A stretch of 64,000 nucleotides of DNA from an uncultured Lachnospiraceae bacterium. GTDB lineage: Bacteria; Bacillota; Clostridia; Lachnospirales; Lachnospiraceae. Position numbers and translations under genes: made by a program. The notes below the pieces were generated by a model that saw nothing but the letters and a program-made list of their open reading frames with translations, made no database searches and was not told the DNA's origin. Below are positions 26,343 to 35,106 of this stretch, piece after piece (positions within the stretch are counted from its first letter, which is position 1; every line of letters starts with the position of its first letter). The stretch spans positions 62,001-126,000 of the forward strand of contig CATLHM010000008.1 of the NCBI GenBank assembly GCA_949949005.1, read 5' to 3'.

Positions 26343-26445
26343 TTTTCTCTCCTCCTGTTTTTTGTTTTCTCTATCTGCCTCTTTTCCATTATAGCATGCT
26401 TTCAGGCTTATGAGAACAATCCGAAAAGGAAGATATGTTTTACGG

Positions 26446-26474
26446 TTGCGTCCTCAAAAAGAATATGCTATACT
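26446..26474 (+). promoter_or_regulatory. promoter of the NUDIX gene, copy 2 of the repeated promoter block
   Basis: -35 TTGCGT (26446-26451), 17-bp spacer, -10 TATACT (26469-26474). Nearly the same block precedes the Rpn gene at 24293, including GAATATGCTA. Confidence 0.68.
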
Positions 26475-26587
26475 TTGTCGGCAAACCTGCCGGACTCATA
26501 CCAGTTTCTCAGGTCAATCCGAAAATCGCAGGAAAAGATCGAACGCTCATGGGAAAAGAAAGCGAATCAAAAGAAGAGGAAAAGACA

Positions 26588-27082
26588 ATGGACGGGAAAT
26601 TACGGAATATGACTTCCATTTATCTTTCAAATGGAAACCAAATGCTTCTGCTCTTCCGCCAGGGCGGACGGGTTGTGAATAACCTGTGGACCGGCTCAGC
26701 AGGAGGACACTTTGAAGAGTTTGAGCTTAATGACGCAAAAGCCTGCGTGTTGCGGGAATTAAAAGAGGAACTGGGCATAAACGAAACTGCCCTTGAAAAT
26801 CTGGCTCTGCGCTATATCACACTGCGCAGAACCAGAGGAGAAATCCGGCAGAACTACTACTTCTTTGCCAAGCTGGCAAAAGATGCCGACAAACCGATTA
26901 CCTCCAGGGAAGGAATCTGCAAATGGTTTGAATATTCTGAGCTACCTGCATTGGAGATGCCCTATACTGCCAAATTTGTCATAGCACACTATCTGGAAAC
27001 CGGGCAGAGGACAGATGCTCTCTATGTTGGCGTTGCAGACGGAGGGACAGTTATCTTTACTGAGCTTCCCGAATTTGAATGA
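26588..27082 (+). CDS. NUDIX hydrolase
   Basis: 164 residues. The Nudix box is GGHFEEFELNDAKACVLREL followed by KEELG, i.e. the REL-EE-G half is canonical and the first half carries a two-residue longer spacing seen in related 8-oxo-dGTP-type hydrolases. Family enzymes cleave nucleoside diphosphates linked to another moiety; the substrate cannot be set from sequence. ATG 26588-26590 follows GAGG at 8 nt; the longer open frame begins inside the promoter, so the upstream ATGs are rejected. Convergent with the P-loop gene. Confidence 0.85.
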   Translation: MDGKLRNMTSIYLSNGNQMLLLFRQGGRVVNNLWTGSAGGHFEEFELNDAKACVLRELKEELGINETALENLALRYITLRRTRGEIRQNYYFFAKLAKDADKPITSREGICKWFEYSELPALEMPYTAKFVIAHYLETGQRTDALYVGVADGGTVIFTELPEFE

Positions 27083-27132
27083 TTTCCTGTCAGGCTGCCA
27101 TTCCCACACCATGCTCTCCTACCGGCTGTCCG

Positions 27133-27936
27133 TTATCTGATATGCAGACAACAATCCGGCACTGTGTCCGCATCAAAGCCCTTTGCTTCCAAAACCAGGC
27201 CATCCTTCCTGATAATCTCTCGCAGGATCCTAAGCTCCAGTCTCCGTCTTCTCTCAAAGTGTGCTATCACATCTTCCATATCCTGATAGCCGTGGGCTTT
27301 TCCATAGGGAGACTCCTTCAGGAAATTCAGCATCAGGGGAAACCACATTTCATTTCCGTTTTCATCGCTGCGCTCCCTCTTAATATGAAGCAGATTTTCG
27401 CGAATCCTATGGGAATCCAGATAGATCAGCTTAAAGCCCTTCTCCCTCAAAATCCCGTATGCTTCCTCGTAAAAGGCAAGGATGTCATCCTCCCCCATCT
27501 CATAAAACAGCATCATACTCTCGATGGAATTCTGGAAAAAGGAACACTCAAAAAGATTTCCCCGCCCGCAGAGGCCCCGGTACCTTCTCATAATGATCTC
27601 CTGAAAGGTCTTAAAATCTACTCTTCCATTATAAATCTCATGCTGCTCCATATCCTGATAAAAAGCCCTATCCTCCGCCAGAATCCGGGTATAAGCCACA
27701 ATATACCGCCCGTCCTCCACCTGCGTCTTTTCCCGGATTTCCTCCTGGATTGTGGGGTATTTGCGCAGCATCTCCTCCCAGTCTTCCCCGGTCAGATAGC
27801 TGCACCAGGCAAGCTCTACAGGGGATAAATCCCCCTCCCTGTAAACCCGGTATTCCGGCCATGTACGGGCCAGCCGGTTCAGCAGCGTGCTTTTCCCATA
27901 GCCGGGCAGGCCCTCAATAAAAATATTACTGCTCAT
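27133..27936 (-). CDS. P-loop NTPase, uncharacterised kinase-like
   Basis: 267 residues. Walker A is GLPGYGKSTLL at residues 8-18, directly after the first strand (NIFIEG). No clear Walker B or named family motif was recognised; the size and single nucleotide-binding motif resemble small-molecule or polynucleotide kinases. AAGGAGGATT directly precedes the ATG and is the end of a 49-bp tandem repeat. It is downstream of the GH88 gene and may be co-transcribed with it. Confidence 0.7.
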   Translation of the reverse strand: MSSNIFIEGLPGYGKSTLLNRLARTWPEYRVYREGDLSPVELAWCSYLTGEDWEEMLRKYPTIQEEIREKTQVEDGRYIVAYTRILAEDRAFYQDMEQHEIYNGRVDFKTFQEIIMRRYRGLCGRGNLFECSFFQNSIESMMLFYEMGEDDILAFYEEAYGILREKGFKLIYLDSHRIRENLLHIKRERSDENGNEMWFPLMLNFLKESPYGKAHGYQDMEDVIAHFERRRRLELRILREIIRKDGLVLEAKGFDADTVPDCCLHIR

Positions 27937-27939
27937 AAT

Positions 27940-28048
27940 CCTCCTTACCAGCGGTGAAGTGATAAGGAATCCTCCCACTTCGTGGGCCCCTCCTTACCAG
28001 CGGTGAAGTGATAAGGAATCCTCCCACTTCGTGGGCCCCTCCTTACCA
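27940..28048 (-). repeat. 49-bp tandem direct repeat carrying a ribosome binding site
   Basis: Two perfect 49-bp copies (27940-27988 and 27989-28037) plus 11 bp of a third. Each unit contains the hairpin CCCAC TTC GTGGG and, on the minus strand, GGTAAGGAGG. The last AAGGAGG is the ribosome binding site of the P-loop gene at 27936. The repeat fills the gap from the GH88 stop. Confidence 0.92.
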
Positions 28049-28051
28049 CAA

Positions 28052-29203
28052 TCAATACCAATAAGGCTCCCAGTCTTTCATTAGCCGGGTCAGCGCTTCC
28101 ATATAGAAGTAGTCTCCCCAGGCCACGCACTCGTCTACACCGTTATCCTTGCAGGTGTTATAGGGAGAGCCCTTTGCATAGGTTCCATGTAAAAGAAGGC
28201 CGTTGGAAACCGCAGGGTCTGTCACCGCGCATTCCCTGATCAGCGCTTCCGTCAGTTCCTCTGCCTTTTGGGTGTAATACTGCGCTTTTTCCTCGGGCAG
28301 ATATTTGCTCATCTCCAGCATGCCGCAGACCGCAATGGCCGCCGCGGAAGAATCCCTGGGCTCGTCGCTTCCGTCAGTAAAATCAAAATCCCAATAGGGA
28401 ATCTTGTTTTCCGGCAGATGCTCCAGGAAATAATCGGTAAGCCTGCAAAAAATATCCACATATTCCTCATCCCGCAGGAATTTGTATGCCAGCGCGGAGC
28501 CGTAAACGCCCCAGGCCTGGCCTCTTGCCCAGGCGGAGCCGTCCCGGTACCCCTGATGGGTCACGCCGCGAAGGGGCTCTCCTGTGTTTTTGTCAAAGAA
28601 ATAGGTGTGATAGGTAGAATTGTCCTCCCTGATAATGCATTTCATGGCCGTCTTGATATGAGCCTGGGCCTTCTCGGCATACTTGGGATCTCCCGTCACC
28701 TCGCCTGCCCAGAAAAGCAGGGGCATATTCAGCAGGCAGTCGATGATCAGACGGTAATTGTCCTCCGCTCCCAACTCTCCCCAGGCCTGTACAAACTGTC
28801 CCTTTTCCTGGAATCTGCCAAGCAGGTTATCCGCCGCCATCAAAGCCGCCTCCTTGCCGGTTTCGTTTCCGGTGAGCTTATAGGCCGCCACGCAGGAAGG
28901 GCTGAAGAGGAATCCCATGTCATGATGATCCACCACGATTCTGTCCTTAATTCTGCGCTTAAAGTTCTCAACCTCTGTCTCCGCCGTCTTTTTCAGCTTT
29001 TCATTTCCGGTTTTCTCATAGGCAAGCCAAACCTCTCCTGTCCAGAAGCCTTCGGTCCAGTCCGTCATTTTCACTGGCTGATAAAAATTATTGACACTGG
29101 CTGAACCGGGAAACATCTCCGTAAATTCATCCGTCGCCTTCAGAATCAGCTCCGCCGCCGTGTCGTATGCTTTCTCAAAACATTCTCTTTGTCTGTTATC
29201 CAT
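28052..29203 (-). CDS. glycoside hydrolase family 88 (unsaturated glucuronyl hydrolase)
   Basis: 383 residues. Removes unsaturated uronic acid from oligosaccharides left by polysaccharide lyases, by vinyl-ether hydration. Family stretches: MTDWTEGFWTGEVWLAYE, DHHDMGFLFSPSCVAAYKLT with the catalytic Asp pair (DHHD; later YRDGSAWARGQAWGVYG), and DSSAAAIAVCGM. No signal peptide, so it acts on imported oligosaccharide. ATG 29201-29203 follows GAGGAAG; an upstream in-frame ATG lacks a binding site. No lyase or transporter lies beside it. Confidence 0.92.
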   Translation of the reverse strand: MDNRQRECFEKAYDTAAELILKATDEFTEMFPGSASVNNFYQPVKMTDWTEGFWTGEVWLAYEKTGNEKLKKTAETEVENFKRRIKDRIVVDHHDMGFLFSPSCVAAYKLTGNETGKEAALMAADNLLGRFQEKGQFVQAWGELGAEDNYRLIIDCLLNMPLLFWAGEVTGDPKYAEKAQAHIKTAMKCIIREDNSTYHTYFFDKNTGEPLRGVTHQGYRDGSAWARGQAWGVYGSALAYKFLRDEEYVDIFCRLTDYFLEHLPENKIPYWDFDFTDGSDEPRDSSAAAIAVCGMLEMSKYLPEEKAQYYTQKAEELTEALIRECAVTDPAVSNGLLLHGTYAKGSPYNTCKDNGVDECVAWGDYFYMEALTRLMKDWEPYWY

Positions 29204-29363
29204 GGTCTTTCTTCCTCGCTCCTTTTCATTCATTGATAAGTTAAATCTATTTTAACAAATCAAACCTGGAAAGTATATCTGCAAAAGGGCGTTTTCATAT
29301 ACAAAAAGTAAACAATATGATAGAATGGTGGCATTATACGATTCACAATAGGAGTTTTTGAAA

Positions 29364-30707
29364 ATGAAAAAGAATTATCTGAAATATATCCTGCCTTCCA
29401 TGCTTTCCTTTTTGCTCACAGGAATTTATTCCATTGTGGACGGGATTTTTGTGGGACGGGCCATGGGGGATCCGGGGCTTGCCGCCATCAACATTGCATG
29501 GCCTCTGGTTGCCCTGATCATCTCCCTGGGAACCGGTATCGGTATGGGGGCGGCTGTGATTGTGTCCTTAAGCAGAGGGGCCGGAAATGAAAAAAAGGCC
29601 CTGCTGGCAGAGGGGAACGCTTTCTTTCTGCTTCTTGTCAGCTCCCTTTTATTGGTTCTGCTTCTGGCTCTGGCCGGGCGCCCCCTGCTTATGCTGCTGG
29701 GGGCAGAGGGAGAGCTTCTTACTCTGGCGGAAATCTACCTGAAATTTATCCTGCTGGGCGGCATCATCCAGGTCTTTGCCACCGGCATGGTGCCCCTTAT
29801 GCGCAATCACGGCGCTTCCTTTTATTCCATGTGTGCCATGGGGCTGGGCTGTATTTTTAATATCATACTGGATTATTACTTTGTGATCATCCTCCGGCTG
29901 GGTATGATGGGGGCGGCTCTGGCCACTGCCCTGGGGCAGATCATGACGCTGGTTTTTTGTGTTGCTTTTTATATAAGGAAGAAAAACCGCATCCCCCTCT
30001 CCGCCATGAGGCCGGACAAAACGCTCATCCTTTCCATCCTGCGGGTAGCGGCCTCCCCCTTTGGCCTCACCTATCTGCCCTCGGTCACCATTATTTTCAT
30101 GAATCTGCAGGCTCTTGCCTGGGGCGGGGAGGAAGCCGTCAGCGCCTATGCGGTGCTGGCCTACATTATCTCTTTTATGGAGCTTCTGGTTCAGGGCATC
30201 GGGGACGGAAGCCAGCCCCTGCTCTCCTTAAGCGAGGGAAAAAACGATACCAAAGCCCTGAAAACCTATTCCCGCTGGACCTTTTCCCTGGGCATCGGTT
30301 TCGGCATTCTGGGCGCAGTCCTTTTCTTTCTGGCCCGGAACCTGCTGCCCGCCTTTTATGGCACCTCCCCAGAGGCAGCGGCCTATATTGTTTACGCCGC
30401 CCCTGCTTTCGCCCTGGTAATGGCGCTTTATGGCCTCACAAAGCCTGCGGTTTCCTATCTGTACGCCACCCACCGGGTAGGAAAATCCAGCATCCTTGTC
30501 TATGGGGAAATCCTTCTGACCTTGCTTTTTATTTACCTGCTGCCCGCCTTTCTTGGCCTGGACGGGGTCTGGTATACCATTCCGGCCGTGCAGGTGGTGC
30601 TGGCCGGGCTGTGCATCCTCTTCCTGTCAAAGACACATGCCCGCCGGGCACAAAACAACGGATGTCAGTCGGAGCCTGACATGCGTATGTTTCCAAAAAA
30701 GAGATAA
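29364..30707 (+). CDS. MATE-family multidrug/metabolite exporter
   Basis: 447 residues with about twelve membrane helices in two six-helix halves. N-terminal signature LTGIYSIVDGIFVGRAMGD matches the MATE family (Na+ or H+ antiport of cationic compounds). ATG 29364-29366 lies 9 nt after GGAG; a TTG two codons earlier is less well placed. The second half is marked by YAVLAYIISFMELLVQGIGD. It is divergent from GH88 and followed by a hairpin that also serves the convergent amylosucrase operon. Substrate unknown. Confidence 0.9.
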   Translation: MKKNYLKYILPSMLSFLLTGIYSIVDGIFVGRAMGDPGLAAINIAWPLVALIISLGTGIGMGAAVIVSLSRGAGNEKKALLAEGNAFFLLLVSSLLLVLLLALAGRPLLMLLGAEGELLTLAEIYLKFILLGGIIQVFATGMVPLMRNHGASFYSMCAMGLGCIFNIILDYYFVIILRLGMMGAALATALGQIMTLVFCVAFYIRKKNRIPLSAMRPDKTLILSILRVAASPFGLTYLPSVTIIFMNLQALAWGGEEAVSAYAVLAYIISFMELLVQGIGDGSQPLLSLSEGKNDTKALKTYSRWTFSLGIGFGILGAVLFFLARNLLPAFYGTSPEAAAYIVYAAPAFALVMALYGLTKPAVSYLYATHRVGKSSILVYGEILLTLLFIYLLPAFLGLDGVWYTIPAVQVVLAGLCILFLSKTHARRAQNNGCQSEPDMRMFPKKR

Positions 30708-30736
30708 GGATGCCGGGCAGGGCCTGACATCCTTAT
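30692..30736 (-). terminator. intrinsic terminator of the alpha-galactosidase/amylosucrase operon
   Basis: Stem ATAAGGATG/CATCCTTAT (30704-30712 with 30728-30736), followed on the minus strand by a U-rich run (CTCTTTTTT). It overlaps the end of the convergent MATE gene. Confidence 0.75.
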
Positions 30737-30759
30737 AGCTGCAAAAATGAGTCCGTTTT

Positions 30760-32598
30760 TTACTTTCTCACACACCACCGATACTGGTACGCCCCCAGAT
30801 GCACCTGTTGTAGATCCACGGGCTCGCCCGTAAAGATATCCTCATACTCCCCGAAAAGGGTGGGCAGACAGCTCCTCTGCTCCCACTCGGAGAAATTGGC
30901 CAGGCACACAAGCTCCTGGTCTCCCAGGGTGCGGCGGATAGCAAATACCGGCATGCATCCCGTATCCCAGGTGGTCACATAGGCCTTGCTGCCAAAGCAG
31001 GGATTTTCCCTGCGCAGCTTCTCCAATCTCTTAAGGCCTTCCCAGACTCCGTACTGTACCGTTCCCTCCTCGGTTCTCCTCTCTGCGTTTTTCCAGTTAA
31101 AGACGCTTCTGTGAAGGTAACGGCTGTCCGCTGCAAGATCCGGATTTTCTTTGTAGCTGTAATCGTTCACCTGCCCGATCTCGTCTCCGGAGGAAAGCAT
31201 CAAAAAGCCCTCCAGGCTCATACAGGCAGCGTGCATCAGAAGAACCCTCTGGATCCCCATGGCTACCTGGGCCCTGTCGCCCTCAAAGCCGCCTTTTTCC
31301 ACCCCGCAGAGGCTGGCGGTAGTGCCGCAGCTTCTGGCATCCTTCGATACCGGGTCGTAATTATAAAGCTCTCCCCTTGCAAAGCTCCCCGGGTATACCC
31401 CTTCAAAGAAATGATACAGATATTCCTTGTGGGAAAGCGGATCGATCATCAGCGCTCTCTCATAGTCCTCATCCAGCCCCCAGCCAATATCGTCATGGCA
31501 GCGCAGGTAATTGACAAAATAACAGTTTTCCGGCAGGGAGTGAATCTCATCCATCAGATGCTTAAGCAGCCGTGTGTCCCTTGTGGCAAGAGCTCCCCAG
31601 AGATTTACCATAGTGGAAGCGCCGTAGAGCATGTGGCATTCCGGCTTCTCGGGAGTGCCGAAGTAAGGCGGCAGCTCTCTGGGAGCCATAACCACCTCTC
31701 CCTTCAGAATCACTGCCGGGCACACCACCTCCAGGATCATACGCACCATACGCACAATGGTATGGACCTGGGGCAGGTTGCGGCAGGTGGTTCCCAGCTC
31801 TTTCCAAATGTAGGGCACCGCGTCGATGCGCAGCACCTCCACGCCCAGGTTTGCCAGAAACAGCATATTGGCCGCCATCTCATTAAAGACCACCGGATTT
31901 CTGTAGTTCAAATCCCACTGATAGGGGTAAAAGGTGCTCAGCACATGCTTTTTCATTTCCTCGCACCAGATAAAATTGCCGGGCGCCGTGGCCGGAAATA
32001 CCTGGGGCATGGTCTTCTCAAATTCCGCCGGAATATCGTAGGTATCATAGCACTGATACCGGTCTATGTACTCCTGCTCCCCGGCCTTGGCCCGCATGGC
32101 CCACTCGTGGGTGTCCGCCGTATGGTTCATGACCATGTCCAGGCACAGGCTGATGCCTCTTTCCCTGAGAGCCTTGGTGAGGGCCTGCAAATCCCGGTTT
32201 GTCCCTATCTGGGGATCCACCATGCGGAAATCCTCCACCGCGTAACCGCCGTCATTGAAGGGATGGGGCATCTTTAAGAGAGGCATCAGATGCAGATAAG
32301 TGATTCCCTGCTCCGAAAGATAGTCCAGATGGGAGATCAGCCCCTTAAGCCCGCCCGCGAAGAGTCTGGTATACATGGTCATGCCCAGCATGTGGCTGCC
32401 CTTAAACCAGTCAGGATCCGCCTCCCGTTTGTCGTCCAGGGCTTTCAGTTCCTTGGAACGCTTTTCATAAAAATTCTTCATGGATGAGAGAAGCTCCTCA
32501 TAGCTTTTCTCGTCATGGTACAACTCCATATATTTCTCTTTTAATTCCTGCTCATGGCCGGAAAGCCGCTGAGCAAATTTGCCTGTCTGCGCTGCCAT
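30760..32598 (-). CDS. amylosucrase-like GH13 enzyme
   Basis: 612 residues. Amylosucrases and relatives use sucrose to build glucan or hydrolyse it. Helical N-terminal domain with DPDWFKGSHMLGMTMYTRLF, then a TIM barrel with LCLDMVMNHTAD, nucleophile region VEVLRIDAVPYIWKELGTTC (Asp near residue 259), acid/base ILKGEVV (near 299) and RCHDDIGW (near 370). The -GTTCRNLPQ- block after the nucleophile is typical of amylosucrase. GGAGG precedes the ATG. It follows the alpha-galactosidase by 39 bp; together they would convert raffinose to galactose and sucrose products. Sucrose hydrolase activity is an alternative. Confidence 0.87.
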   Translation of the reverse strand: MAAQTGKFAQRLSGHEQELKEKYMELYHDEKSYEELLSSMKNFYEKRSKELKALDDKREADPDWFKGSHMLGMTMYTRLFAGGLKGLISHLDYLSEQGITYLHLMPLLKMPHPFNDGGYAVEDFRMVDPQIGTNRDLQALTKALRERGISLCLDMVMNHTADTHEWAMRAKAGEQEYIDRYQCYDTYDIPAEFEKTMPQVFPATAPGNFIWCEEMKKHVLSTFYPYQWDLNYRNPVVFNEMAANMLFLANLGVEVLRIDAVPYIWKELGTTCRNLPQVHTIVRMVRMILEVVCPAVILKGEVVMAPRELPPYFGTPEKPECHMLYGASTMVNLWGALATRDTRLLKHLMDEIHSLPENCYFVNYLRCHDDIGWGLDEDYERALMIDPLSHKEYLYHFFEGVYPGSFARGELYNYDPVSKDARSCGTTASLCGVEKGGFEGDRAQVAMGIQRVLLMHAACMSLEGFLMLSSGDEIGQVNDYSYKENPDLAADSRYLHRSVFNWKNAERRTEEGTVQYGVWEGLKRLEKLRRENPCFGSKAYVTTWDTGCMPVFAIRRTLGDQELVCLANFSEWEQRSCLPTLFGEYEDIFTGEPVDLQQVHLGAYQYRWCVRK

Positions 32599-32637
32599 TT
32601 TTTCCTCCTGTTTTCGTTTATTTTCGGCTATTACTTT

Positions 32638-34827
32638 TCAGATTGCTTCCCACTCGATCAAAACGCTCTCATACTCGCCCGGTATCTCGCTTAAGGTAAG
32701 GCCGCCGTTCATCCATGTCCTGCCGCTGTGGACATGGCCGTTATACAGGCAGCGGTAATTTTTATCCGGATCAAGTCCCTTCACCTTGGTGTGTACGGGA
32801 AGGGGATTTCCCTCCGCCGAGGTCATAACCAGGGTCTGCAAAGCGTGGTCTTTCTCCTCGTCCACAAACTGCCATGCGAAGAAGCGTTCCCTTGGCGTGG
32901 TCAGCCGGTAGTAGGTTCCCTCATGGGTAAGGGAATAGTATTTGTGAAACTCTGCGATCTGCTCTTTTACCAGCTCCTTCTCTTCCTCTGTCATCTTATT
33001 TAAATCCAGCTCATAGCCAAAGCTGCCGGAGAGTGCCACGTGGCCCCTTGTCCGGAAAGGCGTTATCCTGCCGGTCTGGTGGTTGGGCACTGCGGACACA
33101 TGGGCCCCCATGCTGCTCACCGGATAGAAGAAGGAGGTTCCGTACTGAATGCTCAGACGGTTCACCGCATCCGTGTTGTCGCTGCACCAGATCTGAGGGG
33201 AATAATACAGCATGGCCGCATCAAACCGCCCGCCGCCTCCGCTGCAGCCCTCGATCAGAAGATCCGGGAATCTTTCCAGAAGCTTTTCCAGAAGCTCGTA
33301 CACTCCCAGGATAAAGCGGTGATATACCTCCCCGTTTCTGCTTCCTGTGTACACATGGCTGTAAATATCGCAAAGGCTCCTGTTCACATCCCACTTTACA
33401 TAGTCTATGGGGGCATGTTCCAAAATATCCGTAATATTTTTCAGCAGATATTCCCGCACGTCCTCCCGGGCCATATCCAGTACAAGCTGGTTTCTCCCCC
33501 GGTTAGGCTGCCTGCCCGGTATCGCCATGGCCCAATCCGGATGGGCCCGGTAAAGGTCGCTGTCCTCGGAGACCATCTCCGGCTCAAACCACAGGCCGAA
33601 CTTCATGCCCAGGCGGTGAATCTCTTCCCCCAGCTCCTTAAGGCTTCCTCCCAGCTTTTTCTCATTGACAAACCAGTCCCCAAGGCCGCTGTTGTCATCG
33701 TCTCGCTTGCCGAACCACCCGTCGTCCAGCACCAGCATTTCGATTCCCAGCTCCGCCGCCTGCCTGGCAAGGGCATTGAGTTTTTGCTGGTTGAAGTCAA
33801 AATAAGTGGCTTCCCAGTTGTTAATCAGCACCGGACGTTTCGCAAACTGATATTTTCCCCGGCACATATGCTCCCTTAATATTTTGTGATACTGATGGGA
33901 GAGCTTGGAAAAGCCTGCGTCAGAATAGCTCAAAATCACCTGGGGCGCTTCAAAGGTCTCTCCCTTTTTCAGGCAGAAAGAAAAATGCTCCGGCGAAATT
34001 CCCATCAGGGCTCTCGTCTGGCCCCTCTGGTCTGTCTGGGCGCAGGCGGTAAAATTGCTGCTGTAGACCAGGCACATCCCGTAGCAGTCCCCAAAATCCT
34101 CTGTAGTCTGGGGCTCGCACAAAATCACGGAAGGGTTATACTGATGGCTGGAGGTTCCCCGCCTGGATCCGATCTCCAGCTTCATACGGCGCACTCTGGT
34201 TCGCTCTAACTCCCGCTCCATGGCATGTCTGCCCGCAAAGGCGATCATATCGTATTCTCCGAACTGAAAATCCAGGCAGCAGGACAGGCATTTTTCCAGC
34301 CGGATCTCATCCTCTCCCTGATTTTCCACCACAAGGGCCCTGGTAATCACATTTTCCTTTTCAAACACTCCGTAAAACAGGCGCACCGCTATCCGGGAGG
34401 CCTTCTCCCGCATGGTGATCACCAGAGTTTCCCCTTTTTCCTGCTCCGTATCATAAAGGGCTGGCATCCCCTTAACCCTATAAGAGCCGGGAAGAATCTC
34501 GTAGCTCTCAAACCGAAAATCCGCCGCCATACTTCCGTCCCCATGCACCAGCGCGATACAGCTCTCCCGATAATCCCCCACTCCGTCCGAGGGCAGCTCC
34601 TGGGGCAGGCAGTCCAGGGAATATTTCCGATCTCCCCCCGCCTCCGGCGGATTGCCCGAAAATCCCACGTCCGCTTGGAAAATTAGATCCTCCAAATTTT
34701 CTCCGTCAATTTTCTTTCCATAATATGTGTGAAGCAGCACGCTATGCTCATCCGCAACCATTTGATAGGTGCTGTCCTTGGTGTGCAGATGAAACAGCCG
34801 TCCCTTCATTCCAACTTCAATTGCCAT
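32638..34827 (-). CDS. alpha-galactosidase, GH36
   Basis: Removes terminal alpha-galactose from raffinose-type sugars. 729 residues: N-terminal beta-sandwich, TIM barrel with VLDDGWFGKRDDD, nucleophile motif YVKWDVNRS (near residue 475) and acid/base Asp in CSDNTDAVNR (near 549), C-terminal beta domain ending ESVLIEW. No signal peptide, so raffinose must be imported first. First gene of a two-gene operon with the amylosucrase. The size and the motifs match Firmicute AgaA. A -10 TATAAT lies 65 bp upstream. Confidence 0.95.
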   Translation of the reverse strand: MAIEVGMKGRLFHLHTKDSTYQMVADEHSVLLHTYYGKKIDGENLEDLIFQADVGFSGNPPEAGGDRKYSLDCLPQELPSDGVGDYRESCIALVHGDGSMAADFRFESYEILPGSYRVKGMPALYDTEQEKGETLVITMREKASRIAVRLFYGVFEKENVITRALVVENQGEDEIRLEKCLSCCLDFQFGEYDMIAFAGRHAMERELERTRVRRMKLEIGSRRGTSSHQYNPSVILCEPQTTEDFGDCYGMCLVYSSNFTACAQTDQRGQTRALMGISPEHFSFCLKKGETFEAPQVILSYSDAGFSKLSHQYHKILREHMCRGKYQFAKRPVLINNWEATYFDFNQQKLNALARQAAELGIEMLVLDDGWFGKRDDDNSGLGDWFVNEKKLGGSLKELGEEIHRLGMKFGLWFEPEMVSEDSDLYRAHPDWAMAIPGRQPNRGRNQLVLDMAREDVREYLLKNITDILEHAPIDYVKWDVNRSLCDIYSHVYTGSRNGEVYHRFILGVYELLEKLLERFPDLLIEGCSGGGGRFDAAMLYYSPQIWCSDNTDAVNRLSIQYGTSFFYPVSSMGAHVSAVPNHQTGRITPFRTRGHVALSGSFGYELDLNKMTEEEKELVKEQIAEFHKYYSLTHEGTYYRLTTPRERFFAWQFVDEEKDHALQTLVMTSAEGNPLPVHTKVKGLDPDKNYRCLYNGHVHSGRTWMNGGLTLSEIPGEYESVLIEWEAI

Positions 34828-34891
34828 GTACTGTTTTCTCCTTCATTCTCTTTATGATGTTTTGTGAAAAAGCCCTGCAAATTCTTCCTTA

Positions 34892-34897
34892 ATTATA
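34892..34897 (-). promoter_or_regulatory. -10 element of the alpha-galactosidase operon
   Basis: TATAAT on the minus strand; the hexamer at -35 (TAGAAA) is poor, suggesting that an activator is needed. No sugar regulator gene is adjacent. Confidence 0.45.
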
Positions 34898-35106
34898 CCT
34901 TATCCGACCTTTAATTTCTATATTTTATCTGACGCTTTATTGGGATTAGTTTGCATCAAAATGCCATGCTTTCTTTTGGTCTGACTGCCGTGAAGAGAAT
35001 AAAACTGAACAAACCCTACAAAATATCCCGTGACTTTATTGGCAGCCTGTGATAGAATGATAGCGTTTCGCGGTGAATACCAAAGAATACCCAGGGGAGA
35101 ACTGTT

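Noticed and set aside
27940..28048. Direct repeats considered as transposon ends or an attachment site
   Set aside because: Units are in tandem with no intervening element and no recombinase gene is near; they carry a ribosome binding site.
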